In this document: positions 23,045 to 35,559 of the stretch, piece by piece
Numbering within the stretch: position 1 is the first letter of the stretch
Layout of the letters: every line of letters begins with the position of its first letter
NCBI GenBank assembly: GCA_015680685.1
Contig: MNCI01004834.1
Location: 436,820-500,819 of the forward strand
Direction: 5' to 3'
Origin: Gnetum montanum
Lineage: Eukaryota; Streptophyta; Gnetopsida; Gnetales; Gnetaceae
DNA length: 64,000 bases
Program-made: the position numbers and the translations under genes
Notes under the pieces: generated by a model
The model's database searches: none
The model's input: the letters and a program-made list of their open reading frames with translations, nothing else
Told to the model about the DNA's origin: nothing

Positions 23045-23335
23045 AATCAATTAAGGCTTTGCCCTTCATGCTTTGAAGTGTTGGTCACTTTGTAATGTTT
23101 TTGAGAAACCAACACCTCACTCCAAGGTTTCTTTGGTCATTGGGCTCCTTCCTTTGCATGTTTGGAGTCATTGGTTTGTCTTTTGGTTCTCATTGGCTAC
23201 TTGTCTTTTGGGCAATTTGCTTTCCATTTTTTTAGGGGGCGAAACCTTCATGGGATTTCATTACCAAGGCTAAATTTGATTTGGTTGTTCCATTGAATGA
23301 GATGTGTTACATTCAATGAACTTGGTGGAGCATGA
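23045..23335 (-). repeat. Inverted repeat, right arm
   Basis: Reverse-complement partner of 20,770-21,065. The two arms enclose about 2 kb that includes the TIR element. Confidence 0.7.
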
Positions 23336-23639
23336 TGTAGGTATTAGCGACCATTTGGGACCACCAACACTTGCCTTTGGTCTTGTAATTGGGATCATGG
23401 GAAATGAAGATGTTCCTTCAAGCTTGGGTTTAAGTGCTTGCTAGTCTTTGATAACACCAAGGCTCATATACCTCCAAATAAACTCAATGATAATAGAGCA
23501 AAATAATCGTAAATGTGTGTTTGTTATTGTGAATGTTGAAATGCTTGGTTTTGCATATGAAACTATAATTGGCAATTATAATAGAGATTTAGCTAAATTT
23601 GTCGAATACTATGAGTCATCAAAGATTCCTATTTTGTCA

Positions 23640-24326
23640 AGTCACTTTGTCTATATAGTCCCTATAGTACGTTGCTTGAAATAAATAAAATTTCACAAAA
23701 ATGCTTAAGCACAGTTCTTCAGAAATTTACTCTTAAATTTCCCCCAGAGAGAAATTTCCACAAGAAAACTACAAATAGAGTGAGATTTAATGGATTTTAA
23801 AAGAGAAGAAGAAAGAAAAGCAAATTCATGTGTAATCTCAAACATTTACATAAGATAAATTGAACATAATGGAACACACCATAATAAAGTTATTCTAGTT
23901 TAATCTAAGTATTACAAATTGTCCAAACTCTCTAAGCTTAACAAGAAATTTTGTAAAAGACAATCTTATTAAACTACTAAAATATTTGGTAAACGATAAA
24001 GTACAATATTTTATTTTTCTAGTTAATAGTTGTCAAGAATTGAAAACAATAAAGTTAGTAAAAAAAATTTGACAATTTTATGATTGAAATATCAAGGCAA
24101 TAAAATTTTAAAAAATGAAGCTATTTCAAGTCATCTCAAAGTATTAAAGATCTTTCTAGATCCTATAGACTCAAATAGGCAATTTTATAAAGACATTACT
24201 GTTAGATTGCTCAAGATGCATTTCAAAGACAACATAAGCTCTTATATGGCAATCAAATAGAAGTCTAAAATTATGCAAAAATAGAGCTATTAGAGTAATT
24301 AGAAAATCCTAAAATTAAATGTCAAG
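23640..24326 (-). repeat. Family-B LTR, copy 1, lower part (split by element 2)
   Basis: Reverse complement of about 36,000-36,640. At 24,326 the copy is interrupted by element 2 and it resumes at 33,438. The other copies show uninterrupted sequence across this point (ATGCCAAGCATAGTACTATC type), which supports a true insertion. Confidence 0.75.
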
Positions 24327-25166
24327 TGATGAGTGGCGAGGTACCCCTACGCCCAACCATACGAAGCATAAGCGTTCATGTGCGATCTGGTCAAACTCCA
24401 CGGACAGACTAGTTGTGGCACCTAGATAGTTATATGTTGATCACAGTTCGTTGTCTTCCCACCTAGACTAGTATTTACTTTGTCATGTATGGTTTAGTCT
24501 AGAGTGAGGTGTATGATGTGATTTCTAATACTATGCTACTCCTAAAGACAATGAGAAATAACTTAAGTGAACTAATAAGCAATAGGAAGCAAACTCTAAG
24601 CTAGCCTAAGTACGATGAGCATCCATCCTTAATTATCCATACACATCTTGAACTTCATGTACTACTTTTGGGATTACCAAGCACACATTATTTGAACCAC
24701 TACTGGGTTACCATATAGTTACACTTAAATGTTCATGATTAAGACGTACTCATTCCACGTTAACAACAGGTATAGTAAATGACGATAAAGAAATATTAAC
24801 TAAGAAAACAATAAATAATAATTAATAATTAAAGCAAATAAAAGCTAAGTGAATGCTATAATGATGGAGTAATCTCGATCTTTATTGCTAATCATATACA
24901 TGTCCAAGTATGTCACACTTGAACAAAGGTTCCATACAATTACAAGCATCACACTGCAGGCATGCACTTGGGAAAAGAATTAAAAGCTAACTAAAAACTA
25001 ACAAAAAGACTTAACCTAAAGACTTACCAAAAAGACTCCCTCACTGTGTGCTTGAATGCTATATTTATAGGTTGACACAAGAATCATGATATTGTGTATA
25101 TGATATCGTATCCAGGCTGAAATATTGTGTACTCGATATCGGGGCTTGGCAAACTGCCATTCATAA
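24327..25166 (-). repeat. 3' LTR of element 2 (family A)
   Basis: 840 bases. On the plus strand it starts TGATGAGTGGCGAGG. The U3 end reads TTATGAATGG where the partner has TGATGAATC, so the terminal TG seems mutated here. A minus-strand TATA-like CTATAAATATAGC lies at about 25,058-25,070. The purine run CGTGGGGGCA sits directly outside (25,167-25,176) as a polypurine tract. Confidence 0.85.
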
Positions 25167-25176
25167 TGCCCCCACG
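25167..25176 (-). other. Polypurine tract of element 2
   Basis: CGTGGGGGCA on the minus strand immediately upstream of the 3' LTR, where plus-strand DNA priming is expected. Short and imperfect. Confidence 0.55.
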
Positions 25177-26299
25177 ACTAAATAAAAACTCATCCTTGAG
25201 TCAAACAAAATGAGGAACAAGTTCATTTAATTACATAGTGGAGAGGTATGGGATTATGTATTGACTATGGATTCCTTCATGTCACAATGTGGGACTTGAC
25301 AAAACAAAATTGGGATACCAACACAAAATACAAAATACAAAATTATTTAAAACTTAGGTGGTTCTTGGTGGCAGTGGCTCCTCCATGGGCTTCTTCCCCT
25401 TATCCTATGCTCTAGGCTTTGGAAATGAATACTTATGAAGGAGCACCTAAAGCTTTTCTTCCTCTATTCAAGGATCATGTGTTGTCCATGTAGATGTCCC
25501 AATGTTTGACAGAGTTAGCACCTCCCATGAACATGGCAGTTGCAGGAACATCTGATTAGCTTTGATGTACCATGCCTCAAATAGTCATCGTTCCTCCTCA
25601 TAAGCTTTGGCTTTGTCTCTAAATTTTTGATAATTTGTGAGTTGTCTAGCCAAATTTTCCACAACATCCTTTTGACCTTGATAGCTAGCTTTTACCACCT
25701 CTTATTTAGAATTTTCTACCTCCAATTTCTACAATGTCTTTTTGTGTTTAGAAAACTCTGTCTCATATTTGGCATAGGTGGCAACTACCTGCTTTTCCAG
25801 CTCAATCCTACTATTAACATGGCCAAGTTTGTATACCACAGGTTTGTCAACTCCATGTATTTTGTGAGATCCTAAATCTATAGGTCTTGGCTCTTAATTT
25901 TGCTTGGTGGATGAAGGCGTAAGTGTCCAATATGGCCTGCTAGTTAGTGTTTGAGAATTGAAAGAGTTGATGTGGGTCTTATCCATATGAATCTATTTTT
26001 TAATAATCTCTTTATACATCCCCACCTGATCCCAAAAATGCACCTTCAATTTTTCATGTTGCTGAGCTTTGTTTTGCAATGCGCTTATTTCAATGACCAT
26101 CTTTGGACAGATGGTGCATACCTCCTCCATTGAGAGGGTCTTATTCTCTTTGGCTAACTGACTTATGTCTTGGTTAACTCTTATTAGTTGTTCTTACATT
26201 TTCTAAAAACTTTTCTTGAGAACATTCTTTTGTTTTTCAATTATTATCAACTGAAGAGTTTTGGCAGCAAGGAGTTTATTTTCTTCTTGTAAGGCTTTG

Positions 26300-28130
26300 A
26301 GTGCTTTTGCATGTGCATATGTTTAAGCCTGTGCTTTCAAAGCATCCCAATCAACCTTCTCCTTTCTCATTGCTACCCTTTCATTCTCCTCTAATAATTT
26401 ATTTAGTTGCTCTATCCTAAATAATTCTAGTTGATTAGCTAGAATAAGTTGGGATGGATTTCGCTGTTCAACTTGTAGGGCAACAAACTTCTCTTGGAGT
26501 CTCTTCAACTCATCTTCTACATGTTTGGCCCTACCCTTAGCCATAACTAGCTTTCTCTTCATGGAAATGAGGTCTGATTGTGCTACTGTGACATCTTGGG
26601 GGATGTTAAACAAGGACATCATTACTTGTCCTATTTGTAGTAAACGATCCAGAGCATCCTCATGTTCCATAGGAGTCATTAAGGGATTAGCTAGAACTTG
26701 AGCATCGCATGCTCCTGTGAGATCCACTGGTGATACAATAGGGATGTTAAATGACTCTTTAATGTGGTCTGTGATCACTTTTGCTACTCTGGTTGCATCT
26801 TGGTGTTGCATGACCACCATTGTGAAACCTTCACCAATTTCCAATTGTACTTGAAATGATGTAGCATTCTCAAAAATCTGTTATGAACAATGCAACTCCC
26901 CTCCTCTTGTTTGTATTGAGATCTCGCCCCTTACATGATTGATTGAGATGGTGGGCTATATGGCATTGTCAATCACCTTGAAGAGATTGGCCTCATTGTG
27001 ACTTTCCCAACTGATCGTTTCTGTGATGGCTCATCAATGGTTGATAATCTTATGGTGGTGATGGTGGTTGGTCCTGCTGGCCCATGGGCTACGTGTTGGG
27101 CCTTGCTTCTAATTGTCGACTGAGCCTCATGTCTGGAAGTTGGCTAGACCCTACTGTTTGAGGTGCAATGGGCCCAATTATCTACTCTTGTTCAAGCTCC
27201 AATGTCTCAGCAACATCTTTTCTTGGTGCTGGTGGCTTTAGGAATTTGGCATATGAAGCATTTTGAGCCTTCCTAAGGACATCATTAGTGTACCTCAGAA
27301 TTCTAGCATGCTAGAACAACTTCCTGATTAGACATGGAAAGGGCAATGTAAACTTCTTTATCTTGTGTTCTTTGAACCACCTTAATATTTTTGTTAGATA
27401 CAAATAGGGAAAATTGGCATCAACCTTGCCCATCAAGATTGCGCTTCCTCTGGCTGCATAGGTAGAGATCCTATTTAGCCCCTTCATTGGGAAGATGTGA
27501 TAGGTGCCAATTTTAAAATAAATTCACTCTTCAAGGGTTATTTCTTCATATGTTTTGTCTTCTTTGTTGTACATCCTCTTTAGCCATACTTTTCTTACAT
27601 CAAAATTAGACCAGATGGATATATGAGCAACTTTGAGCCCTGTATTCAGAAGATTTAGGACTTCCATAATGGCCTTCGTGGAGAAATCAACTAAAATTCC
27701 ACCAATGTTAGTGGTGGTGCCTTCCTCTTTATTATGCCGAAATTGATAAGTTTCCCCCAAATACCATTCTCCACTTTCTGAGAGAATAGGCCATAGTGGA
27801 GATCCCTTGAGTTGATCTTTGACCGGCTCAATTTGGTAAAAGGTCCAAAATTAAGTTCCACGATCATTGCAGTGGATGTGGACCTTTCCCAAATGGCCTG
27901 AACGCATTTTGGGAACAACATGAGATGTTGTCCTTATTTAGGTGCCTTGCCTTCTCCACCTTCCACTTGACTAAATTATGTAGTAATAGGAGTTTCTTGA
28001 TGGATGCTAAACGATTGTGCCTCTTGTTTTGCATGTTCTATGGGAGGTACTTGGCCTCTACCTCTCCTTGGGCGTTTGGCTACACCTTGAGAAGGTCCTC
28101 ATCCTTATTTAGGGGCCATTTGTAATTACA
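26300..28130 (-). pseudogene. Degenerate extra reading region of element 2, unidentified
   Basis: A long minus-strand stretch can be followed with several stops and one frame change. The first part (27,921-27,250) is globular, with segments such as FPKCVQAIWERSTSTAMIVE and KVAHISIWSNFDVRKVWLKR. It is followed by KAQNASYAKFLKPPAPRKD and then a charged coiled-coil-like part, 26,844-26,323 (173 codons open), with AKHVEDELKRLQEKFVAL and LNKLLEENERVAMRKEKV. It lies between gag and the 3' LTR, where Athila elements often have an extra or env-like ORF and Tat elements an additional ORF. I do not recognise the family. Confidence 0.55.
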
Positions 28131-28199
28131 TCAGGATCAATTGTTAGTAAGGTCATTTAACAAAGTTTAATTATCTTATACCTTACTCATTGTCTTTAA

Positions 28200-30120
28200 T
28201 AACTTTTGAATTCTTGCTTAGTGTGATTTCAAAATTAGAAAATTTTCAAGGAAATTTCCCTAAAATTTTTAATGTCAGGTCCAATTTGATTAGGTGACTC
28301 AAATAATAATTTACATGATTTGGGTGAAGGGAGAAAATTAGTTTGGCATGAGTTCTTAACATTCTTAATATTGCTGACCTCTATGATATCCTTTGGGTGA
28401 TAGCGAATTTCAAAAAAGTTATGCACAAATTCTACCATACCCCTCCCCCATGACTAAGTTAATCACTTCGAGTTTAAGTAGGTTTGATAAGAAGGGAAAT
28501 TGAAGCATTAATGAGCAAGATATTGATGGTTAAATGGTAGACTCGCAAAGCATGAAAAATCGTGGAGGAAAACTGCAATAACTCCCCTTACATCAATAGT
28601 TGAAAATGACTTCTACACATGTAGGGGGATCCATATATATAAATTTTTTGGACACGATATCATGTACGTGATAACACAGACCTGATATCACATCAGACCC
28701 AATATTGGGTACCCGATATCACATCCCTTCCAAAATAGGGTACTTAGTAAAATTGATAAAATTTTGAGTTTTCACGGCCAAAAATAAAGGATTTGAGGTA
28801 GATTTGAAAGGTCTGGGGTAATGTGAAGTGGATATTAAGGCACCAAAAGTGTAATAAAGTGGAATTATACAATGAAGTTCTTTAAATAGGGTGAGGAAAA
28901 AGGACATGTAGTGGTCCTAAGGAGCATTTGGTTGAAATGATGACAAAGAAAAGAATAGATTTAGCAATGGAATATTTGGAGGGTATAAAATGATGTGGTG
29001 GTGTGCAACAAGTAAAAATTACAAAAGTTACACAAGTGGATCCTACCCAAAGCAGGTGCCAACCTATCATGCCCTTGCGTAACCATGCCTTAAAATGTCT
29101 GTAGGTACTAGAAGGGTTAAATGCAATCTGCACCTATGTAACAAAGCACACAGATGTTAAATACCATTGCGATGAGGTATGAATTCTATACCACACAAGA
29201 CACAAGTTAGAAATACTTGGACAGTGAGATGAGATGAATTGTAGGAAGGATTGTAGAGATTGGGATGTGAGGTAATTTAGCCTGGGCACAATGAATCCAA
29301 AGTGTTATGCATGATTAAGGTACCATTAGCCTTTTGCTCCAAGATCATAACCAAGTTCATACCTTTGATTAGTGACATTGCATTGTTTCATCCCAATGAT
29401 AGACAATCATAAGAGCATCACAGAAATAAGGTGTATGATCACTTGGTGTTTTGTGCAAGGGAGAAGTGATCTGAATTTATCTACAGCATGCTTTTCTTGA
29501 GCTTTCTTTTCTTTTTCTTCTTCTAGCCACTTTGGCACTTTGTCTTTTCCAAAGGTGATCTGGAGAAGCTACCAAACTTTAGGCATGGGTGCATGTCTTT
29601 TCAGTGGGACCCCCCTAGAACAACATTGAGTTCCTTTATGACAACTCTTACTTCCATTTTTCATTAGATCTACAAGGATCTTAGTACAACCAAGCTACAT
29701 GATAGCACACACAAATGTCACCAAAGAGAATCCACAAGTTCCCTTGATGTCACACCCTTACCATTCCCTCTTAGTCTGTCACTATTTGCTCTGGGCATAA
29801 TGAGTACAAAGTTACTTTAAGTTTTAATGATAATAAGAATATCATCATACCCAGAGTAGAACCTCTTATTAATAGAATGGGTGGGTGGATGTTGTGGGCT
29901 CACTGTCCAAATAATTAGTCCCTTGTGACTCAATAGCATAGAACAATGTCTCAACCGATAGGTCACATGAGTATTTTATTCACAGATGAGATCACCCTCA
30001 AAAAGATAAAATGACAAATTGAAAAATGAAAAATTGGAAAACAACAAATTGTAAAACCAAAGAAAAGGAAAACATTTACTAATTATGCTTGTTAGAATGG
30101 GGGATGTCCCCCATGACTAA
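28200..30120 (-). other. Noncoding region of element 2
   Basis: Corresponds to 589-2,580 of element 1. It contains GATATC-rich text (28,640-28,730) that also occurs in the family-A LTRs, the A-rich GTAAAA-like block (29,990-30,080) and the GGTGGATGTTGTGGGCTCACTG stretch. No gene. Confidence 0.6.
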
Positions 30121-30299
30121 ACCTTGGATCATAGCAAGAATTAGTAAATAGAAAGTTTGGATCCATGCATGTTGGAAATATTAGGGTTTCGTCATATCCA
30201 AATCACTGGGTGTCTTTTGGTGTGGTGGTAGGGATGTACCCAAATTGGGGTTCACACACTTGATTAAAGTAGGCATAGTGGGGCAGATTATAAAATGTG

Positions 30300-32480
30300 G
30301 TTATGTGATAAGGAGCTAACCCACTATGGCACCCGTGACCTTAGGATGGTATGCAAGGATTGATATGCCTCCTCATGTTGTCATATTCATTGGGCCACAT
30401 GGTTGTTAGAGTGTTGATTGGTGGCTTGAATAAGGTAATAGGAGGTGTTGAGTTTGAAGAGGAAGATGCATCACAGTGTTGGGCTTGTGCTAAGTTGGAG
30501 GATGTAGTGGTTTCAGAATCATGCTATCTCTTCCTCCAGCCATGCCTAAAGAAAGGGCACTTTCAATGTTCTGGAGAACTCCCACTACTATTAATAGTAG
30601 CAGCACAAGTAATGCTTGTTGGTTGGTGCTATGGTACAAAACCTTCCAATACTATTGGTGGTGATGTAGAAGGAGGTGAAGGATGAGAATATTGAGAACA
30701 AGAAGTGTAAGGAACATGAGGTGGTGATCTTATGGGAGAGGACATGGGTTGATAGTATTCAGGAGAATGATGATAATGAGGTGAAGCAAAGGATGTTGAT
30801 CTAATTGGAGAAATAGGGTGTTGAACATAATAAGCACTTGGTGTTGGGGCATACGATGGTTGGGGCTATTTTGGTGATGGTCTTCCCTATGATTGGGGGT
30901 TTTGCCACTATGGTTGAATACAATACTTTTGTATGAAATCTGGATGTAGCATTCTTCCCCAATGCTCATGTAGATGTGACAAGATTGGGCATTGGCCTTT
31001 GGGATAATTATACAGGAAAACATCACAGATACTTCTGATTTGTAGTTGGACCTATCTTTATTTCCTTTAGCCCTTCTTTCTAATTGTCGAATGGTGTTCT
31101 ATCCTGTTTCTTGCTTTGGCATCCTCTGTTTGTTCTAGTTGTTAGAGTGATCTTGCATGGTTTTACCTCTAATAATGTTTGCATATTCTCCACATTTTTC
31201 ATGTACCCATTCCATCATTTTATTGATCTTTGCCTCGATTTAATCTAGTGATTTTAGTATTAGCAAAGATGGGGATGGTTCCACCTCCTTGAGGTGAGTT
31301 AATTTCTCCTCTTCATGATTATGGACCTTCGTTATTTTAAGAGTTTGGTCCTATTGAGATCTTTCAACATTTTTCCATTTGGCTATTTCTCCTTCTTCTT
31401 TTGCTACTCACTTAATAAGCTCTTGGAATTGATGGATTTGTAGTTCATATAGTTGACTTGGGGCATACATCCCTAGGGTCTCCCTTGTTTCATTATGGAG
31501 CCCATCCATGATGTGGCACATTAACCTTTCCTTGAAGAACCCATGGCCTAGGCAGTTGTTTAATAGCTAGTAATATCTTTCTAAGGCCATGTCCAAGGGT
31601 TCATGTTGCCCTTGTTTTCACTCTTGGATTTGTCTCCTCAAGGCTAACACTCTTGCATAGGTTTAATATCTTTCATTGAAGAGTTCTACCATTGTGAACC
31701 AACAATGAATTGATTCTGGCTTTAAAAGCCTATACCATACTTTTGCTTGGTCAACGAGTGTCATAGGAAAGAGCTTAATTCTTTACCATCCATTATCAAT
31801 GTTGTTCCATGCACAGACATCTTAGAAGGCTTGCAAATGGTGTTGCGGATCTAAATCATAGCCTCTTGAGAACTTGGGAAAGTTGTTTAAATCAAGCCTG
31901 GGTAGATGGCTTTCCTTACGATGCCTGCAGGATATTTGAACAACCTCTATTATATACATTAGGCTCTTAGTGGCTAGCAAGGGTTCATCATCACTAAATA
32001 GGTTGTAAGTTTGTGAGTTGAGATGATGTTGTCTATGTTCATGTTGGTGTTCTTGATTTTGCCTATGGATTCAATTTTTATTGCTACGTTGAGCCCTTGA
32101 GGAATAGTCATCTGTGTCATGACTTGACATTAAAAGAGCAAAGGAAGACAGAGAACTGGAAGACTTATCATGACTTTTGTAAGTCTCCCAATCATCCCGT
32201 GATGTACTCTTGCGAACCATTAAGAAGGTCCTAGGCCTTATGGGCCCCCTCATTCTATGGGATGTCCCATCCTCACTAGAGGTGTCTAAGTTGGATGACA
32301 AGAGTCCTTGAGTATCGTTGGGGTGTCCATGAACATATGAAACTCCTGCATAAGATTGAGTACTCCAAACTTCTTCATCATAAATTTTGTTGGTTCTCTA
32401 ATGAATTGCCTTGCTAGATGTTGCAATATCATTGTCCTGTGAAAGAGACATTATCATGAATCATGTGTGACTTAATTGAA
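30300..32480 (-). pseudogene. Element 2 gag, broken
   Basis: At 31,560-31,400 the minus strand reads GHGFFKERLMCHIMDGLHNETRETLGMYAPSQLYELQIHQFQELIK, in pieces, homologous to the gag part of element 1. Downstream come Pro/His/Gln-rich segments, for example 31,026-30,730. Many stops. It should have supplied the capsid protein. Confidence 0.65.
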
Positions 32481-32569
32481 TTGAATTTAATTTCTTTTAT
32501 CTAAAAGATATAATGTTAATACCTTGTTACAATGATCTTATATGATATAACTGATCGAAATAACTAGCA

Positions 32570-32592
32570 CCGTTCCTCAGCAATAGTGCCAA
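32570..32592 (-). other. Primer-binding site of element 2
   Basis: Minus strand TTGGCACTATTGCTGAGG directly next to the 5' LTR. Similar to the element 1 site and to the Athila-type TGGCGCCGTTGCC primer site, with mismatches. Confidence 0.6.
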
Positions 32593-33437
32593 TGATGAGT
32601 AGTGAGGTACCCCTATACCCAACCATTCGAATCACAGGCATTCATGTGTGATCCGGTTGAACTCCGTGGATGGACTAGTTGTGCCACCTAGACAGTTATA
32701 CATTGATCGCAGTTCATTGTCTTTCCACCTAGACTAGTATTTACTTTGTCACGTATGGTTTAGTCCAGAGTGAGATGTGTGATGTAATTTCTAATACTAT
32801 GCTACTCCTAAAGACAATGAGAAATAACTTAAGTGAACTAAGAAGCAATAGGAAGCAAAATCTAAGCTAGCCTAAGTGCGATGAGCATCCATCCTTAATC
32901 ATTCGTATGCATCTTGAACTTCATGTACTACTTCTAAGATTACCAAGTGCACATTACTCGAAGCACTAATGGGTTACCATGTAGTTACACTTAAATGTTC
33001 GTGATTAAGACGTACTCATTCCACATTAACAATAGGAATAGTAACTGATGATAAAGAAATATTAACTAAGAAAATAATAAATAATAATTAACAATTAAAG
33101 CAAGTAAAAGCTAAGTGAATGCTACAATGTTGGAGTAGTCTCGATCTTTATTGTTGATCATGTGTGTGTCTAAGTATGTCACACTTGAACAAAGGTTCTG
33201 TACAATTACAAGCATCACACTGCGGGCATGCACTAAAAATATAACTAAAAACTAAAAGCTAACTAAAAACTGACAAAAAGACTTGACCTAAAGACTTGCT
33301 AAAAGACTCCCTCACTGTGTGCTTGAATGCTATATTTATAGGCTGACACAGGAATCATGATATCCTGTATACGATATCGTATCCAGGCTACAATATCACG
33401 TACCTAATATCAGGGCCTAGCAGACCATGATTCATCA
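32593..33437 (-). repeat. 5' LTR of element 2 (family A)
   Basis: 845 bases with termini TGATGA and TCATCA. Aligns end to end with 24,327-25,166. In the first 147 aligned bases I count about 24 differences, about 21 of them transitions. TATA-like box on the minus strand at about 33,330-33,342. Confidence 0.85.
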
Positions 33438-33850
33438 TCAGACATGATACTATCTAAACCATTAACTAAGTAACTAAGACAAACTAAAAAGAAAAGAACT
33501 CATAGGATTAAAACAAAGTAGTTGAATTGATGTAATTAGCAAGCCATGATTTACAAGTAATCTTCAATAATTCTTTTAGGTTTCTTCCAAATCAATCCCT
33601 TCCCCTCCCCCATTTTCTTTCTACCTTTGAAGCTCTTTTTATAGTAGCTTTTGGGTAGTTACAAGCATCATGAAAAATTAGGGTGAGTTACAAACATTAT
33701 GGTGGTTAGTTATAACCACCATAGAGTTAAATGCAATAGTTGACAAGTGTCTAGTAGTTACAATCACCATGGTAGTGTTAGCACATTCACACCATATGAT
33801 GGAGAAGATTGTAATAGACATCTTGCATTCTTAAAATTATTCTAGCAACT
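33438..33850 (-). repeat. Family-B LTR, copy 1, upper part
   Basis: Continues the family-B LTR interrupted at 24,326. On the minus strand it carries the TATA-like CTATAAAAAGAGC (about 33,632-33,646) followed by TTCAAAGGTAGAAAG, as in the other copies, and upstream GTTATAACTAACCACCATA-type text. Confidence 0.7.
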
Positions 33851-35559
33851 TGGAATAATTTTATCAAGTTGGATACATACATTTCTTTGAGTTCAAAGAT
33901 GATGAAATCATGAGACTGATTAATCATTAGATAAGTGTAATGAGTATATTTCTGGTAAGGCTAATGGAAAGAGTGCAATATATCCTTTGTTGCATTACCA
34001 TTTTCTCTTAAGTTGGTTTACACTTCATAAATCGGTGTATATACAGTCATGAGTATAATAGAGATTGTCACAACACAAAAGTATTTGGATGTAAAATATG
34101 GTTATTATGCTAAGAAATTAAAGGCAAAGTTTAAGAGAAAAAATGTGGAGTAATGCAATGAGATTCAAGGGGTATAACCAATGAAAATGGAACTCATATA
34201 CAAGTTCCAGTATGCAAGTAAAATGTTGAAAAACACAAAGTTTATTCCTTTGAACAGCTACAATAATGGTAGTATGTTACACAATATTTTGATATGAATA
34301 GCTATGGTGATGTTATCAAATGCATCCATTAAAAAATAAAGTTGGGCAGCAGAATGCTTGAATTTTGAAAATAAAAATCAAAGGTATAATATTGGATTTT
34401 CACAATTATTAATTTCATTCAAAGGGAGAAACAAATAGGAAAAATTAATAGTATTATTGCATACAATAAGAATTTAGGGCTCGAGCACCACCTCTATTAA
34501 CAACACAGGCTGTTAATGTGCTCATTAAAATTGATTCTAAAATTCTAGGGTTGAGCTAGATGTCCACGTTTTGCACCCGCCATTGCTGTCAAAATTGAGT
34601 TGGTATGGGTAGGCCCTAAGCAAGCAAATACCATGAAAAATGTCTTTGCTTGAATAGGGTTGAAACCATAATCTTCATTATGCCAAACATCTACAACAAA
34701 CACATAAAATTACAAGAATGGTCTACTATACTTTGGAGTTAAAAATGAAATTCCAAATCTAGAAACAAAATAAAGCAAAAAGACCATCGATGTCTTCATG
34801 TTTTGTTCATGATTCCTCATCAAAACATGATTTTAGATCACATAAAAAAATGGCAAGCAATAATAGGGTATCAAAGTACCAACATCATCAACGCCCTTGT
34901 TGCAGCTTCAGCTGACAACAAGAGAAATGTTATGGGCTTGGAGAAATTCTATTATTTTTGTTCATCCACAAGATTTGATAGGTAGATGCAGCCTTTGTTG
35001 TTGAGATGCAATAAAGAAGGAAATTGTGGAAACATTAGGAGCAGACCAATGGTGTCGTGGAAGGAGCTCATCCATCGGCAAGTAAACAAGCAACAATCAT
35101 GGAACTTCTTCTCCATCACTGCTAGCGCATGTCTAGATAGAAAATTTGTAGTGATTGATGACCATGAGACCCGACAACTTAAGATCTAGGAGCATGTGCA
35201 ACAAAAGACGGAACAAAGGTGAACAAGTAGTGGGTAACAACAGTGTTACAACATAGAGCCAAGAACATGTAGCTTTTGGCATGAAAGCCATGGGGACTGT
35301 GTAAACCTCAAAGGAGGGTTACACATCAACACTAATGCAGCAATATACAAAGCCCTAAATCCACATAATCTTATTTTTACAAATATCATTGACATTACTA
35401 GATGGTCATTTTTTGTTTTTAACGTTGAAAGGAGGTTTTTATGAAGAAGTTATAAAAATATGACATTTACAACCTTATTTTCTATTAAGATTTTTTAAAA
35501 AATTTATTACTCCTTATGGAAGTTACAACTATATTCCATGATATTTGTAAGGTTTTAAT
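33851..35559. other. No recognised gene
   Basis: Between two family-B LTRs in opposite orientation. ORFs of 60-67 codons (34,803-35,189) show no motif. The LTRs point in opposite directions, so this is not a simple element interior. Confidence 0.45.

Larger units (their letters stand above)
24327..33437 (-). mobile_element. Complete but pol-less family-A LTR retrotransposon (element 2)
   Basis: Two family-A LTRs in minus orientation flank 7.4 kb. Target duplications tcaag (24,322-24,326) and tcaga (33,438-33,442) differ by an adjacent swap. On the minus strand the order is 5' LTR, primer-binding site, gag, noncoding region, a degenerate reading region, polypurine tract and 3' LTR. No protease, RT, RNase H or integrase is found. 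It has thus lost pol relative to element 1, making it a non-autonomous copy. Total 9,111 bases. Confidence 0.8.
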
